Positions 43,922 through 52,243 of a DNA stretch of 64,000 nucleotides are shown one piece after another. The stretch covers positions 1,612,001 to 1,676,000 of the forward strand of contig CAXXGW010000009.1 in NCBI GenBank assembly GCA_963666755.2. Direction: 5' to 3'. A program made the translations under genes and the position numbers. This DNA comes from CAXXOK01 sp963666755. GTDB taxonomy: Bacteria > Bacillota > Clostridia > Christensenellales > Aristaeellaceae. How positions within the stretch are numbered: the stretch's first letter is position 1; each line of letters starts with the position of its first letter. Below the pieces are notes generated by a model, which was given only the letters and a program-made list of their open reading frames with translations, was not told the origin of the DNA and ran no database searches.

Positions 43922-44841
43922 AACGCCCTGTGCTGATTGCCGTACTGTGCCTGTGCGCCTCGCTGGTCGTCATGTTTGTCGGGTTTCATGACACCCAGGG
44001 GAGCCCCCCGGTCAAAACGCACACCATCGCCTTGCTGACGCAGGAGGATACGGGCAGCTTCCTGTTGCAACTGCGCTACGGCGCCGAAGCCGCCGCCAGC
44101 GAGGCGAAGGATAAGCTTACGATGGTTACGCTGAACCGGAATGATCCTGCGGGGCAGATTGCCGAGCTGCAAACCGACGGCATCGCGGCCATTCTGCTGT
44201 ATGCGGGCGATGACGTACTGGTTTCGGCCGTAATAAAGTCCTGCGCGGCAACAGATCTGCCGCTTGCACTGCTGGACCGTACCATACCGGAAACCCCCTG
44301 TGCCGCCAGCGACGATGTACTGATGGGACGGTTGGCCGCCGGGCAGGCGCAGTTTTTAAGCGCCACGCGCATCCTTTTCCTGACCGGCAAAGATACGGCC
44401 GCCGGGCAACGCCTGCAGGGGGCGAAAGACGCGCTGGGCAAAACGCTCACCGCCTCAATCAATTGGGCAGATTGGGCCGATGCGTCGTCTCTGCCGAACG
44501 ATGTACGCATCCTTGCGGATCAAAATGCCGTGGTGATCGCGCTCACAGGCGAGGCAACGCTAGCTGCCGTGCATCTGCGCGAGCAGGGCTTGCTGGGGGT
44601 GGACAATCCCATCATCGGCATCGACGCAAACCCGGAGGACGTATCCCTGTTGGAACAGGGGCTGGCGGCAGCACTGGTGCTGCCTGCGCCCTACACCATG
44701 GGGTATCGCGGGTGTGCACTGGCGATTGCCGCTCTCAAGTACGGCAGCGTAACCAGCGTGATGGTCGAACCCCGGTTGATTACGCTCAGCAACCTGTACA
44801 GCGCCCGGAATGTAAGCATCGCCTTTCCGTTGTTGCAATAG
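43918..44841 (+). CDS. Membrane-anchored sugar-binding-protein-like sensor component
   Basis: 307 residues starting with GTG 43918, which overlaps the kinase stop (GTGA) and has GGCAGGGAGG upstream. Residues 5-22 are hydrophobic (uncleaved anchor or signal). The rest is a type 1 periplasmic-binding fold (HTIALLTQEDTGSFLLQLRYGAEAAASEA, LPLALLDRTIP, NPIIGIDANPEDVSLLEQGL). There is no permease or ATPase beside it. Together with the next gene it probably serves sensing by YesM rather than transport (inference). Confidence 0.82.
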   Translation: MKRPVLIAVLCLCASLVVMFVGFHDTQGSPPVKTHTIALLTQEDTGSFLLQLRYGAEAAASEAKDKLTMVTLNRNDPAGQIAELQTDGIAAILLYAGDDVLVSAVIKSCAATDLPLALLDRTIPETPCAASDDVLMGRLAAGQAQFLSATRILFLTGKDTAAGQRLQGAKDALGKTLTASINWADWADASSLPNDVRILADQNAVVIALTGEATLAAVHLREQGLLGVDNPIIGIDANPEDVSLLEQGLAAALVLPAPYTMGYRGCALAIAALKYGSVTSVMVEPRLITLSNLYSARNVSIAFPLLQ

Positions 44842-44871
44842 GCGGCTTTGCCGCCGGAGGGGATCAAACCG

Positions 44872-45879
44872 ATGAAGAAACCGTTTCTGCCTTTTACATT
44901 GGCCTGCGTCCTTTGCCTGTGCGCAGCCGCGCCCCAACCCGCGCGCGCGGAGTTGCCAAAAATCGGCGTATGCATCTACAACGCCACCGATACGTTCATG
45001 AGCAGCGTTGTCCGCCAGATCGAGAAGGAAGGCGAAGGCAGCGCCAATGTACTCACCATGGACAGCGCTAACGACCAGAACCTGCAGTTCGATCAGGTGC
45101 AGACCATGCTGGACGAAAATGTGGACGCGTTGATTATTAACCCGGTAGACCGCACATCGGCGGTCTACCTGCTGCAATTGGCAAAGCGGAAAAACGTGCC
45201 GCTTGTGTTTGTAAACCGCGAACCTTCGCCGGAGGATCTGGCCCTGTACAGCGGCGCTTATTACGTGGGCACCGATCCCAAGGAAACCGGTTACCTGTGC
45301 GGAGAACTGGTCGTGGACTGGTTTACCAAGCACCCCGAGGCCGACACAAACAGCGACGGCATCATCCAGTATGTGCTGTTGAAAGGCGAGCCGGGCCATC
45401 AGGATGCGGAACTGCGCACCACCTATACCTTGAAGGCCATTACCGAAGCCGGTTTCCGCACCGAAAGGCTGGCCGAGGATACGGCGCTGTGGGAGCGTTC
45501 CATCGGGCAGGAGAAAATGGCGGGCTTTCTGGCCACATGGGGCAGCCGCATTGAGTGCGTCATCTCCAATAATGACGATATGGCGCTGGGCGCCATCGAT
45601 GCGCTGAAAGCGGCAGGCTGGTTTTCCGGCGGGCGATACATGCCTGTCGTCGGCGTCGACGCGACCGAGCCCGCGCTGGAGGCGCTCAAGCAGGGCTCCC
45701 TGCTGGGTACGGTGCTCAACGACGCGCTCAATCAGGGGCGCGCCACATGGAAGCTGGTCTGGCTTTTATACAGCAAGCAGGCTATTACCAACGAAAACCT
45801 TGGCTACCCCATGGACGAGTTCCACCGTGTGTACATCGCCAGCCAGAAAATCACCTTGCAGACCTTGGCAAATGAGTAA
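44872..45879 (+). CDS. Galactose-binding-protein-like sugar-binding protein in the sensing operon
   Basis: 335 residues with a signal peptide (MKKPFLPFTLACVLCLCAAA, site near PARA). The mature part starts ELPKIGVCIYNATDTFMSSVVRQIEKE and includes VDALIINPVDRTSA, VPLVFVNREPS, SGAYYVGTDPKETGYL, the calcium-loop-like DTNSDGIIQY, NNDDMALGAIDAL and VVGVDATEPA, all MglB-like. It is a second homologue of the mglB product of the divergent operon. It ends the YesN/YesM operon before a terminator. It likely delivers galactose-type ligands to the sensor kinase. Confidence 0.9.
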   Translation: MKKPFLPFTLACVLCLCAAAPQPARAELPKIGVCIYNATDTFMSSVVRQIEKEGEGSANVLTMDSANDQNLQFDQVQTMLDENVDALIINPVDRTSAVYLLQLAKRKNVPLVFVNREPSPEDLALYSGAYYVGTDPKETGYLCGELVVDWFTKHPEADTNSDGIIQYVLLKGEPGHQDAELRTTYTLKAITEAGFRTERLAEDTALWERSIGQEKMAGFLATWGSRIECVISNNDDMALGAIDALKAAGWFSGGRYMPVVGVDATEPALEALKQGSLLGTVLNDALNQGRATWKLVWLLYSKQAITNENLGYPMDEFHRVYIASQKITLQTLANE

Positions 45880-46032
45880 TACATCTTCGACCGTATGGAA
45901 CGCTGTCAAAGCAGGAGCAAACGCGTGCCTGCGGCCGCACTGGATGTGCCGACCGTGTTACCGCCGTGATGCAGCCGTGTTGCCCATCCCATCAAGCCCC
46001 GTCATTTCACTGTTCTAAAAACCTGCATACCC
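45880..46032 (+). other. Non-coding stretch before a terminator
   Basis: Together with 46074-46193 this makes a 314-bp gap between convergent operons. It holds only the terminator described next. No gene or RNA element was recognised. Confidence 0.4.
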
Positions 46033-46073
46033 AAACGGATGCCCGGCCTCTTTGGAGGCGGACATCCGTTTTG
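46033..46073. terminator. Intrinsic terminator of the sensing operon
   Basis: AAACGGATG (46033-46041) pairs with CATCCGTTT (46063-46071), with an inner GCCTC-TTTG-GAGGC helix, then a short T run. A-rich flank on the left allows use by the convergent aldehyde dehydrogenase gene too. Confidence 0.75.
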
Positions 46074-46193
46074 AACGTACACGCTGTGATAAGTTTGTGT
46101 CTTGTGCTGCGGCAACAAGGTTCTGCCGCACCGTGCCTTGCGTACGGGACTCCCGAAGCACATTCCCGCTACACACAGCCCTCGTGAAACACT

Positions 46194-47630
46194 TCAGGCC
46201 AAAACGTTTTTCAGGATGTAGGTTTTCTCCTGCGTCATTTCCTCCAGCGTCACGCTTACGCCTTCACGGCCCACGCCGCTCATCTTGTAGCCGCCAAACG
46301 GCTGGTCCAGATGGCGGTAGTTCCCGGAGCTGTTGATGACGACGCCGCCGCACTGCAGATGCGCAGCCACGCGCATCGCACGGTTCATGTTGAGGGTCAT
46401 AACGCCCGCCTGCAGGCCGTAACAGGTGGCGTTCGCCATTTCGACCGCCTCCGCCTCCGTATGGAACGTCATGATCGGGAACACAGGGCCGAAAACCTCC
46501 ATATCCCTTGCGATATCCATGGAAAGGGTTACTCCGTCCAATACGGTCGGCTCGAAGTAGGTTTGCCCGATCCGGTTACCGCCATACAGGAGTTTTGCGC
46601 CCTGCTGTACGGTCAGTTCCACCTGCCGGAGCACTTCCTGTGCAGCGCGTTCGCTGATCAGGCACCCCAGCTCCGTTTCTTCCTCCAGCGGGCTCCCCTG
46701 CTTCAGACCTTGCAGGCGTTTGATGACCCCCGCGATAAACGGCTCCCGCACCGTATCCTGCACCAGAAAGCGCTTGGGGGAGCAGCAGGTTTGCCCGGCG
46801 TTTTGCACCCGGCCCTGCACCGCGTCCCGGATTGCCTGCTCCATGTCCGCATCGTCAAACACCAGATAGGGGTCGTTTCCCCCAAGTTCCAGAAAAACGC
46901 GTTTCAGCGTGTCGGCGCCCGCCCTGGCAACCGTTTGCCCCACCGGCGTGCTCCCCGTCAGGCTGATGGCGTTAATCTGCGCGCTGGCAGCCAGCTGGTT
47001 GCCCACCGACGCGCCACCGCCGCATACCAGTTGCAGCACATTTCCGGGTATGCCCTGCTCCAGGCAGATGCTGACTACGCGCATCACCGTGAGCGGGTTA
47101 TCCGACGCCGGTTTAATGATCACGGCATTGCCTGCGGCCAGCGCTGCCGCAAATTTTTGCGTGCACAGCTCCACCGGGTAATTGAACGGTGAAATGCACG
47201 CCACCACACCCAACGGCTCCCGGCGTGTGAACAGGATATCCTTCTCGGTACCAATTTGGTAGTCCGTAAGGGTTCGGCCGTACAGGTGGGCCGCCTTTTC
47301 AGCAAACCCCCGCAGGATCTGTGCGCAGACGCGGATTTCACTCCTGGCCTCCCGGATAATCTTGCCCATTTCAAGGCTGAGCGAGCGGGCAAGCTCCTCG
47401 CGCTTTGCATCAACGGCATCGGCGCACGCCAGCATCAGCCGGGTGCGCTCATGCGCCGGTGTCTGTGCCCAAATCACTTTTCCCTGCTGCGCTGCCGCAA
47501 TGGCCTGTTCTACATCCAGCGCGGTTGCGACCGGCACCGTGTCGATCCACTCGCCTGTCGCAGAATTGACGATATCCAGCGTACCGTGGTCGCTCGCGTC
47601 GACCTGCTTCCCGTCAATAAACATCTTCAA
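46194..47630 (-). CDS. NAD(P)-dependent aldehyde dehydrogenase (ALDH superfamily)
   Basis: 478 residues: ISPFNYPVELCTQKFAAALAAGN for cofactor binding, ISLTGSTPVGQTVARAG, the catalytic Glu in LELGGNDPYLVF, the catalytic Cys in QNAGQTCCSPKRFLV, and GPVFPIMTF near the C-terminus. No encapsulation peptide is present, unlike the BMC enzyme at 32517. The subgroup resembles lactaldehyde, glycolaldehyde or succinate-semialdehyde dehydrogenases. TTG 47630 has CAGGGAGG about 10 nt upstream, and ATG 47624 is the alternative. It is downstream of the rbs-type ABC genes with a hairpin between, so oxidation of an aldehyde from that sugar is plausible. Confidence 0.9.
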   Translation of the reverse strand: MKMFIDGKQVDASDHGTLDIVNSATGEWIDTVPVATALDVEQAIAAAQQGKVIWAQTPAHERTRLMLACADAVDAKREELARSLSLEMGKIIREARSEIRVCAQILRGFAEKAAHLYGRTLTDYQIGTEKDILFTRREPLGVVACISPFNYPVELCTQKFAAALAAGNAVIIKPASDNPLTVMRVVSICLEQGIPGNVLQLVCGGGASVGNQLAASAQINAISLTGSTPVGQTVARAGADTLKRVFLELGGNDPYLVFDDADMEQAIRDAVQGRVQNAGQTCCSPKRFLVQDTVREPFIAGVIKRLQGLKQGSPLEEETELGCLISERAAQEVLRQVELTVQQGAKLLYGGNRIGQTYFEPTVLDGVTLSMDIARDMEVFGPVFPIMTFHTEAEAVEMANATCYGLQAGVMTLNMNRAMRVAAHLQCGGVVINSSGNYRHLDQPFGGYKMSGVGREGVSVTLEEMTQEKTYILKNVLA

Positions 47631-47678
47631 TGCGGGCTCGCCTCCCTGTTTGATTCATGTTCTGTTTGGGTAAAGGCC

Positions 47679-47710
47679 GCCCCTGGCTATGCCTGGGCAC
47701 AGCCAGGGGC
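47679..47710 (-). terminator. Hairpin after the rbs-type binding-protein gene
   Basis: GCCCCTGGCT and AGCCAGGGGC arms (47679-47688 and 47701-47710) form a 10-bp stem. On the minus strand only a poor U-tract follows, so partial read-through into the aldehyde dehydrogenase gene is likely. Confidence 0.6.
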
Positions 47711-47739
47711 TTCTGTTGTCCGGTTTTCCCGACAGGCGT

Positions 47740-48708
47740 TTAGAAAGTCGAATCGGGGTTATAGTAGGTGTCGATATTGGAGGCATTCACGCTGACCGGG
47801 GTAAGGTACACAAGCTTTTGCACTGCCTCACCCGCGTTCCACTTTTCGATGGTTTCCAGAACCTTGGTGGCGCACTCGGCGGGGTCGTTGCGGCCGGTCG
47901 CCAGCATCTGGCCGCCTTCCTTGATCAGGCTGTACATGGTCTTGTTGCCGTCGGCACCGCAGATGATGATGTCGTTGCGGCCGATGGCCAGGCAGGCTTC
48001 ACGGGCGCCCAGCGCCATATCGTCATTCTCAGCAAAGATGCAGTTGATCTCCGGCGCGGCGGTCAGCATATCCTCTGCGGCCTTCTGACCATCCGCCTGA
48101 TTCCAGCCGCCCCAGCCCTGCGCGACGATGTTCACTTTGGCTTCGCCGCTCTTTTCCAGCTGCGCTTCCACAATACCGGCCAGCGTGCCCATCCGGCGGG
48201 CGACGCCCAGCGCGTTGCCCACGTTGCCGCTCAGCAGGCCCAGGTTGATCTCGGTGCTGCCGAAGTGCGCCGCGATGTCCGCGCCCACCAGCGTGCCCAG
48301 CGTGTAGTTATCCGACTGGATCATGGAAACATAGGTGGCATCCGGCGAGATGGAGTTGTCCATGATGAACACGGCCACACCGGCCGCCTCGCACATTTTG
48401 GTCGCTTCGATGGAACCTTCGGGATGCACCGGGTTGATGACCACGATGGTGCAGCCCTGGGCGATGAAGTTTTCCACGTTCGCCAGCTCAGCCGTGGTAT
48501 CGCCGTTGGCGTCGGCAGTCACATACTCAATGCCCTTTTCCTTGCACAGCTTGATGAACGTCTCCTCCTGCGCCGCGAAGTATGCGCCGTTGAGCGTTTG
48601 CATGGTAAGGCCGATCTTTTGCGTGTTCAGGGGCTTCGCCTCGGCGAGGACGGTCGGGAGCACGGCAAGCAGGCACAGGGACAGGATCACCGCAAGCAGC
48701 TTTTTCAT
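47740..48708 (-). CDS. Ribose-type sugar ABC transporter binding protein
   Basis: 322 residues. Signal peptide MKKLLAVILSLCLLAVLPTVLAEA, no lipobox. Type 1 periplasmic-binding fold: KIGLTMQTLNGAYFAAQEETFIKL, TIVVINPVHPEGSIEATKM, AVFIMDNSISPDA, FAENDDMALGAREACLAIG and ATGRNDPAECATKVLE. AGGAGGAAAAACA precedes ATG 48708. It is encoded after the permease rather than before the ATPase, an rbs-like order. The ligand is unknown, and pentose, autoinducer-2 or polyol are all possible. Confidence 0.92.
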   Translation of the reverse strand: MKKLLAVILSLCLLAVLPTVLAEAKPLNTQKIGLTMQTLNGAYFAAQEETFIKLCKEKGIEYVTADANGDTTAELANVENFIAQGCTIVVINPVHPEGSIEATKMCEAAGVAVFIMDNSISPDATYVSMIQSDNYTLGTLVGADIAAHFGSTEINLGLLSGNVGNALGVARRMGTLAGIVEAQLEKSGEAKVNIVAQGWGGWNQADGQKAAEDMLTAAPEINCIFAENDDMALGAREACLAIGRNDIIICGADGNKTMYSLIKEGGQMLATGRNDPAECATKVLETIEKWNAGEAVQKLVYLTPVSVNASNIDTYYNPDSTF

Positions 48709-48832
48709 TGTTTTTCCTCCTGTTTTTATGGAACGATGCGCACTCGGGTCAATCAACATCGCGCAGCACGCTTTCAAGTAGTGCGTTGAAAGTCGCCGCG
48801 CTATTGCCAAACCTGCAGCACTACTCGCAGGT

Positions 48833-49804
48833 TCAACGACCTTCCTGTTTGCGTTTGCGCTGCAACAGCACCGCAACGATAATGATCACGCCTTTGATCA
48901 CCTGTTGGGGGTAGGAGGCGACTTTCATCAGCGCCATAATGTTGCTGATCAGCCCCAGAATCAGTACCCCCATCAGGGTGTTAAGCGCGGTGCCCCTGCC
49001 GCCGGCAAGGCTTGCCCCGCCGATCACACAGGCCGCGATCGCGTCCAGTTCCAGTCCGGAAGCCACGCGCGCATCCCCCACCCCCGTACGGGATTCGATG
49101 ATGCCCGCGAACGCGCACATGAACGCTGATACCATGTACACCGACATGACGTACAGGTTGGTACGGATGCCGGAGAGCCGTACCGAGGTTTCGTTGCTAC
49201 CGATTGCCTGTACATAGCGGCCGTAGCTGGTATAGCGCAGCACCAGCGCTACACAGATGACCAGAAAACCGGCCAGCAGCACCGCATAGGGCACGCCCAG
49301 AAAGTATCCCTTATTAAAACCGCTGACCACTTCGTTGGTAATCGGAATGGTCTTGGCGTGCGAAATCATATAGGCAACGCCGCGTGCCGCCGTCATGGTA
49401 GCCAGCGTGACCACAAAAGCCGCCATTTTCTGATACGCGACCAGATAGCCCGCCAGCGCTCCAAACGCTACGCTCAGCAGAACCGTAATCAGCAGAGCCA
49501 CCCCCAGCGGCAGTGCCCCGGCCTGCCGCGTATCCAAAAGCGTTGCAAACACCACGGCGTCGAAGGCGGCGATGGAGCCGACCGACAGATCGATGCCCCC
49601 GGTCAGCACCACCAGCAGCATCCCCATGCTCACAATCACGGTGCCTGCATTCTGGCGGAGAAGGTTAAAGATATTTTGCGCGGTAAAAAAATTCTTGGAC
49701 AGAAAACTGGACACAATCACCAGCAATGCCAGCACCATGACCGACAGGTACTGCTGCAGCGAACTGGTCAGGCTCCGACGCACCGGTGCAATCCCCCTGC
49801 TCAT
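48833..49804 (-). CDS. Ribose-type sugar ABC transporter permease
   Basis: A 323-residue CUT2 permease with about 8-10 hydrophobic segments. RbsC-like motifs: MLLVVLTGGIDLSVGSIAAF, ATMTAARGVAYMIS, YGRYVQAIGSNETSVRLSGI and ELDAIAACVIGGASLAGGRGT. It overlaps the ATPase stop by 4 bp, and a 124-bp gap separates it from the binding-protein gene. Confidence 0.94.
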   Translation of the reverse strand: MSRGIAPVRRSLTSSLQQYLSVMVLALLVIVSSFLSKNFFTAQNIFNLLRQNAGTVIVSMGMLLVVLTGGIDLSVGSIAAFDAVVFATLLDTRQAGALPLGVALLITVLLSVAFGALAGYLVAYQKMAAFVVTLATMTAARGVAYMISHAKTIPITNEVVSGFNKGYFLGVPYAVLLAGFLVICVALVLRYTSYGRYVQAIGSNETSVRLSGIRTNLYVMSVYMVSAFMCAFAGIIESRTGVGDARVASGLELDAIAACVIGGASLAGGRGTALNTLMGVLILGLISNIMALMKVASYPQQVIKGVIIIVAVLLQRKRKQEGR

Positions 49805-51294
49805 ACGGCTTTTCCTCCCACAACGAGCTTCATGATGCTCATTTCATTCATATCCGCCTTGTTCAGGATGCCCCTGCACCGGCCTTTATCGATCACCAGA
49901 ACCCGGTCGCACATGCCGATAATTTCGTTCAGCTCTGAGGAGATCATCAGGATGCCGACACCGCGCGCCGCCAGCGCGTTAATAATCTGGTAAATTTCCA
50001 CCTTGGCGCCCACATCGACCCCGCGTGTAGGCTCGTCCATCAGCAGCACCGTCGAATCCGTCGCCAGCCACTTGGCGATCACCACTTTTTGCTGGTTTCC
50101 GCCACTCAGACTGCTAACCGGCAGGGCGGTGTTTTCCGCCTTGATGCTCAGTTCCCGCACCAGGCGATCCACCAGCGTCTTTTCCCGGCTACGGTTCAGG
50201 ATGCCCCTGGGTCGGTTGGTTTTTTTCAGGCTGCACATCGTCATGTTCTGCCCGATGGATTTTTCAAGGATCAGCCCCTGTTCCTTGCGGTTTTCCGGAA
50301 TCAGCGCCAGCCCATGTTGTATGCCCTGATAAGGCGAGCGGATGCGCACAGCCTTCCCGGCGACGTTTACCGAACCGCCCTTCAAACTATCCGCCCCGAA
50401 CAGGGCGCGTACAAGCTCCGTACGGCCGCTGCCCACCAGCCCGAAGATGCCCAGCACTTCGCCGTGGTGCAACGTAAAACTTACCTCTTCAAAAATGTTC
50501 CCGCACAACCCCTGTGCCCGGAGCACCTCCGCGCCCATGCGCACGTCCCGGATGGGGTACAGGGTGGAGAGCTTTCGGCCGATCATCAGCTCTACCATGG
50601 CGTCCACTCCAAAATCGCGCACGGCACCGCCGCCGGTAATTTCACCGTCGCGCATAATGGTCACGGTATCGCAGATGCGGAAAATCTCGTCCATGCGATG
50701 GGAGATGTACACAATGCTTACACCGGCAGCTTTGAGGCGCTGCAGCGTGGCAAACAGCTTCTCTGTTTCCGCGGGCGTCAGCACCGCCGTCGGTTCATCC
50801 AGAATCAGAATCCGGGCGTTGGCGGAGAGCACCTTGGCAATCTCCACCACCTGTTTATACGCCACGCTGATCTCCCCAACCAGTCGGCGCACGTCGATAT
50901 CAAACCCCAGCCCGTGCATAACCTCCTGCGCATCCCGGTACAGCTGCTTCCAGTGCAGGATGCCGCGTTGGCCCAGTCGATCCAGGAAGATATTTTCCGC
51001 AATGCTCAGGTCATTCGCCAGCTCAAATTCCTGATACACGATGCCTACGCCCAGCTCTTTGCCGCGGCGCGGCGTACCGATGCGCACGTCCCGCCCTTCG
51101 ATGCGGATGCTTCCCTCGTCCAGCGCATAGGCGCCGGAGAGGATTTTCATCAGCGTAGATTTGCCTGCGCCGTTCTCCCCTACCAGCGCGTGGATTTCGC
51201 CCGGCCGCAGGGTAAAATCCACGCCTTTTAACGCCTGAATACCGGCAAAGGATTTCGTGATGCCCGTCATCTCTACGCGATATGGTTCGCCCAA
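49801..51294 (-). CDS. Ribose-type sugar ABC transporter ATPase (two ABC domains)
   Basis: 497 residues with tandem ABC cassettes: GENGAGKSTLMKILSG and LILDEPTAVLT in the first, GLVGSGRTELVRALFG, LSGGNQQKVVIAKWLA and LLMDEPTRGVDVGAKVEIYQ in the second. The open frame continues far upstream, but TTG 51294 is the likely start: GGGGGAG lies 5 nt before it and the protein then begins at the normal point (GEPYRVEMTGITKSFAGIQAL). ATG 51270 is the fallback. It is the first gene of the operon, with a leader of about 170 nt. Confidence 0.92.
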   Translation of the reverse strand: MGEPYRVEMTGITKSFAGIQALKGVDFTLRPGEIHALVGENGAGKSTLMKILSGAYALDEGSIRIEGRDVRIGTPRRGKELGVGIVYQEFELANDLSIAENIFLDRLGQRGILHWKQLYRDAQEVMHGLGFDIDVRRLVGEISVAYKQVVEIAKVLSANARILILDEPTAVLTPAETEKLFATLQRLKAAGVSIVYISHRMDEIFRICDTVTIMRDGEITGGGAVRDFGVDAMVELMIGRKLSTLYPIRDVRMGAEVLRAQGLCGNIFEEVSFTLHHGEVLGIFGLVGSGRTELVRALFGADSLKGGSVNVAGKAVRIRSPYQGIQHGLALIPENRKEQGLILEKSIGQNMTMCSLKKTNRPRGILNRSREKTLVDRLVRELSIKAENTALPVSSLSGGNQQKVVIAKWLATDSTVLLMDEPTRGVDVGAKVEIYQIINALAARGVGILMISSELNEIIGMCDRVLVIDKGRCRGILNKADMNEMSIMKLVVGGKAV

Positions 51295-51471
51295 GTACTC
51301 TCCCCCTTTTAGGAAAACCGCATCCGGCCGCCGCCCGTAAGCGGCTCTGTGCCGGCAGGATACGCTTTGCCTGAAATGTGTTACTCCGGGCGCGCAGCCT
51401 GTCGTCACGGTTTTCCGGCCGGAAACGCTGTTTGCCTGAGGAACACCCTCATGATGTTTTCTGTTAAGTAA

Positions 51472-51500
51472 ATTGTACGGAGAGTTCCTGTCTTTGTAAA
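51472..51500 (-). promoter_or_regulatory. Promoter of the rbs-type ABC operon
   Basis: On the minus strand: -35 TTTACA (51495-51500), a 17-bp spacer, -10 TACAAT (51472-51477). It lies about 180 nt upstream of the TTG start of the ATPase gene. Confidence 0.8.
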
Positions 51501-51521
51501 GTACGCACATTTTTGTTACCG

Positions 51522-51552
51522 ATAAAAAAACCACAGCCTTTTTGCTGTGGTT
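51522..51552 (-). terminator. Intrinsic terminator of the HxlR gene
   Basis: A 9-bp stem AACCACAGC (51529-51537) with GCTGTGGTT (51544-51552), followed on the minus strand by a run of seven T. It separates the HxlR gene from the ABC operon promoter. Confidence 0.9.
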
Positions 51553-51566
51553 CGGGTGTGCATTTT

Positions 51567-52022
51567 CTATTTTGCCTGCATCACCGTGCCGGACACAATA
51601 TGTTCGGGTGGTTCTGTGCCGTTTTGCTCATGGAGCCTGCGGACATAAAAAGCCATGTTTTCCTGCCCCCAGCGGTAAATATGGTTCACAACCGGCAGCA
51701 GCGTGAAGCCAAGCTCGGTGAGCGAATATTCCACCCCCGAAGCTACGCCCGGGGGATCGCACGGCAGAATCGTACGTTCCACAATGCTATCCTGCTCCAG
51801 CTCCCGGAGCTGTTTTGTGAGCATCCGGCTGCTGATACGCTTAAAGAGGCGGCGCAATTCCCCGAAGCGGTGCGGGTGTTCGTTGCCTAAATGCCAGATG
51901 ATCACAACTTTGTATTTTCCGGAAAGAATGGACATCGTCAATTCTTTCTCGCAGTTAAACTCATTGTTCATCAGCCGTTCATAGGTTTCGCTGCGCAGAT
52001 TCAAGTCGGTCAACCGACTCAC
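51567..52022 (-). CDS. HxlR-family transcriptional regulator
   Basis: Up to 151 residues: a compact winged helix-turn-helix with the HxlR pattern (TMSILSGKYKVVIIWHLGNEHPHRFGELRRLFKRISSRMLTKQLRELEQDSIV, then SGVEYSLTELG), here read in pieces. The start is uncertain. GTG 52022 has AAGGGG directly against it, TTG 52013 has that site at about 8 nt, and ATG 51971 would still keep the DNA-binding core. HxlR proteins often respond to aldehydes or redox stress. It is monocistronic, with its own promoter and terminator. Its target could be the flanking flavoprotein operon or an unlinked gene. Confidence 0.88.
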   Translation of the reverse strand: MSRLTDLNLRSETYERLMNNEFNCEKELTMSILSGKYKVVIIWHLGNEHPHRFGELRRLFKRISSRMLTKQLRELEQDSIVERTILPCDPPGVASGVEYSLTELGFTLLPVVNHIYRWGQENMAFYVRRLHEQNGTEPPEHIVSGTVMQAK

Positions 52023-52057
52023 CCCTTTCCAGTTTTTCGACGCACCTCATTAACAGA

Positions 52058-52086
52058 ATTATACCTTTGCATCGCGAAAATGGCAA
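52058..52086 (-). promoter_or_regulatory. Promoter of the HxlR gene
   Basis: On the minus strand: -35 TTGCCA (52081-52086), a 17-bp spacer, -10 TATAAT (52058-52063). The leader is only about 30 nt. Confidence 0.8.
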
Positions 52087-52243
52087 GGTACGTTTCAACC
52101 CTCAGGCGCGCCCCAAAGCTGAAAAATGGCTGTCGTGTCAGAAAGGATTCAAGGGGGTACCCCCTGCGATGTTTGTGTTAAACCCTAGACCCTTTTTCCG
52201 GAGTTTCGGCCCTGTTGTAGATGCCGGTCAACGCTAACCGCAA

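Noticed and set aside
51295..51534. N-terminal extension of the rbs-type ATPase
   Set aside because: It crosses the promoter at 51472-51500, and no homologous ATPase carries such a sequence. TTG 51294 has GGGGGAG at good spacing.
52152..52165. AGGGGGTACCCCCT palindrome downstream of the CoA-disulfide reductase gene
   Set aside because: A perfect 14-bp palindrome with no loop or U-tract, so not a convincing terminator, and too little to call an operator.
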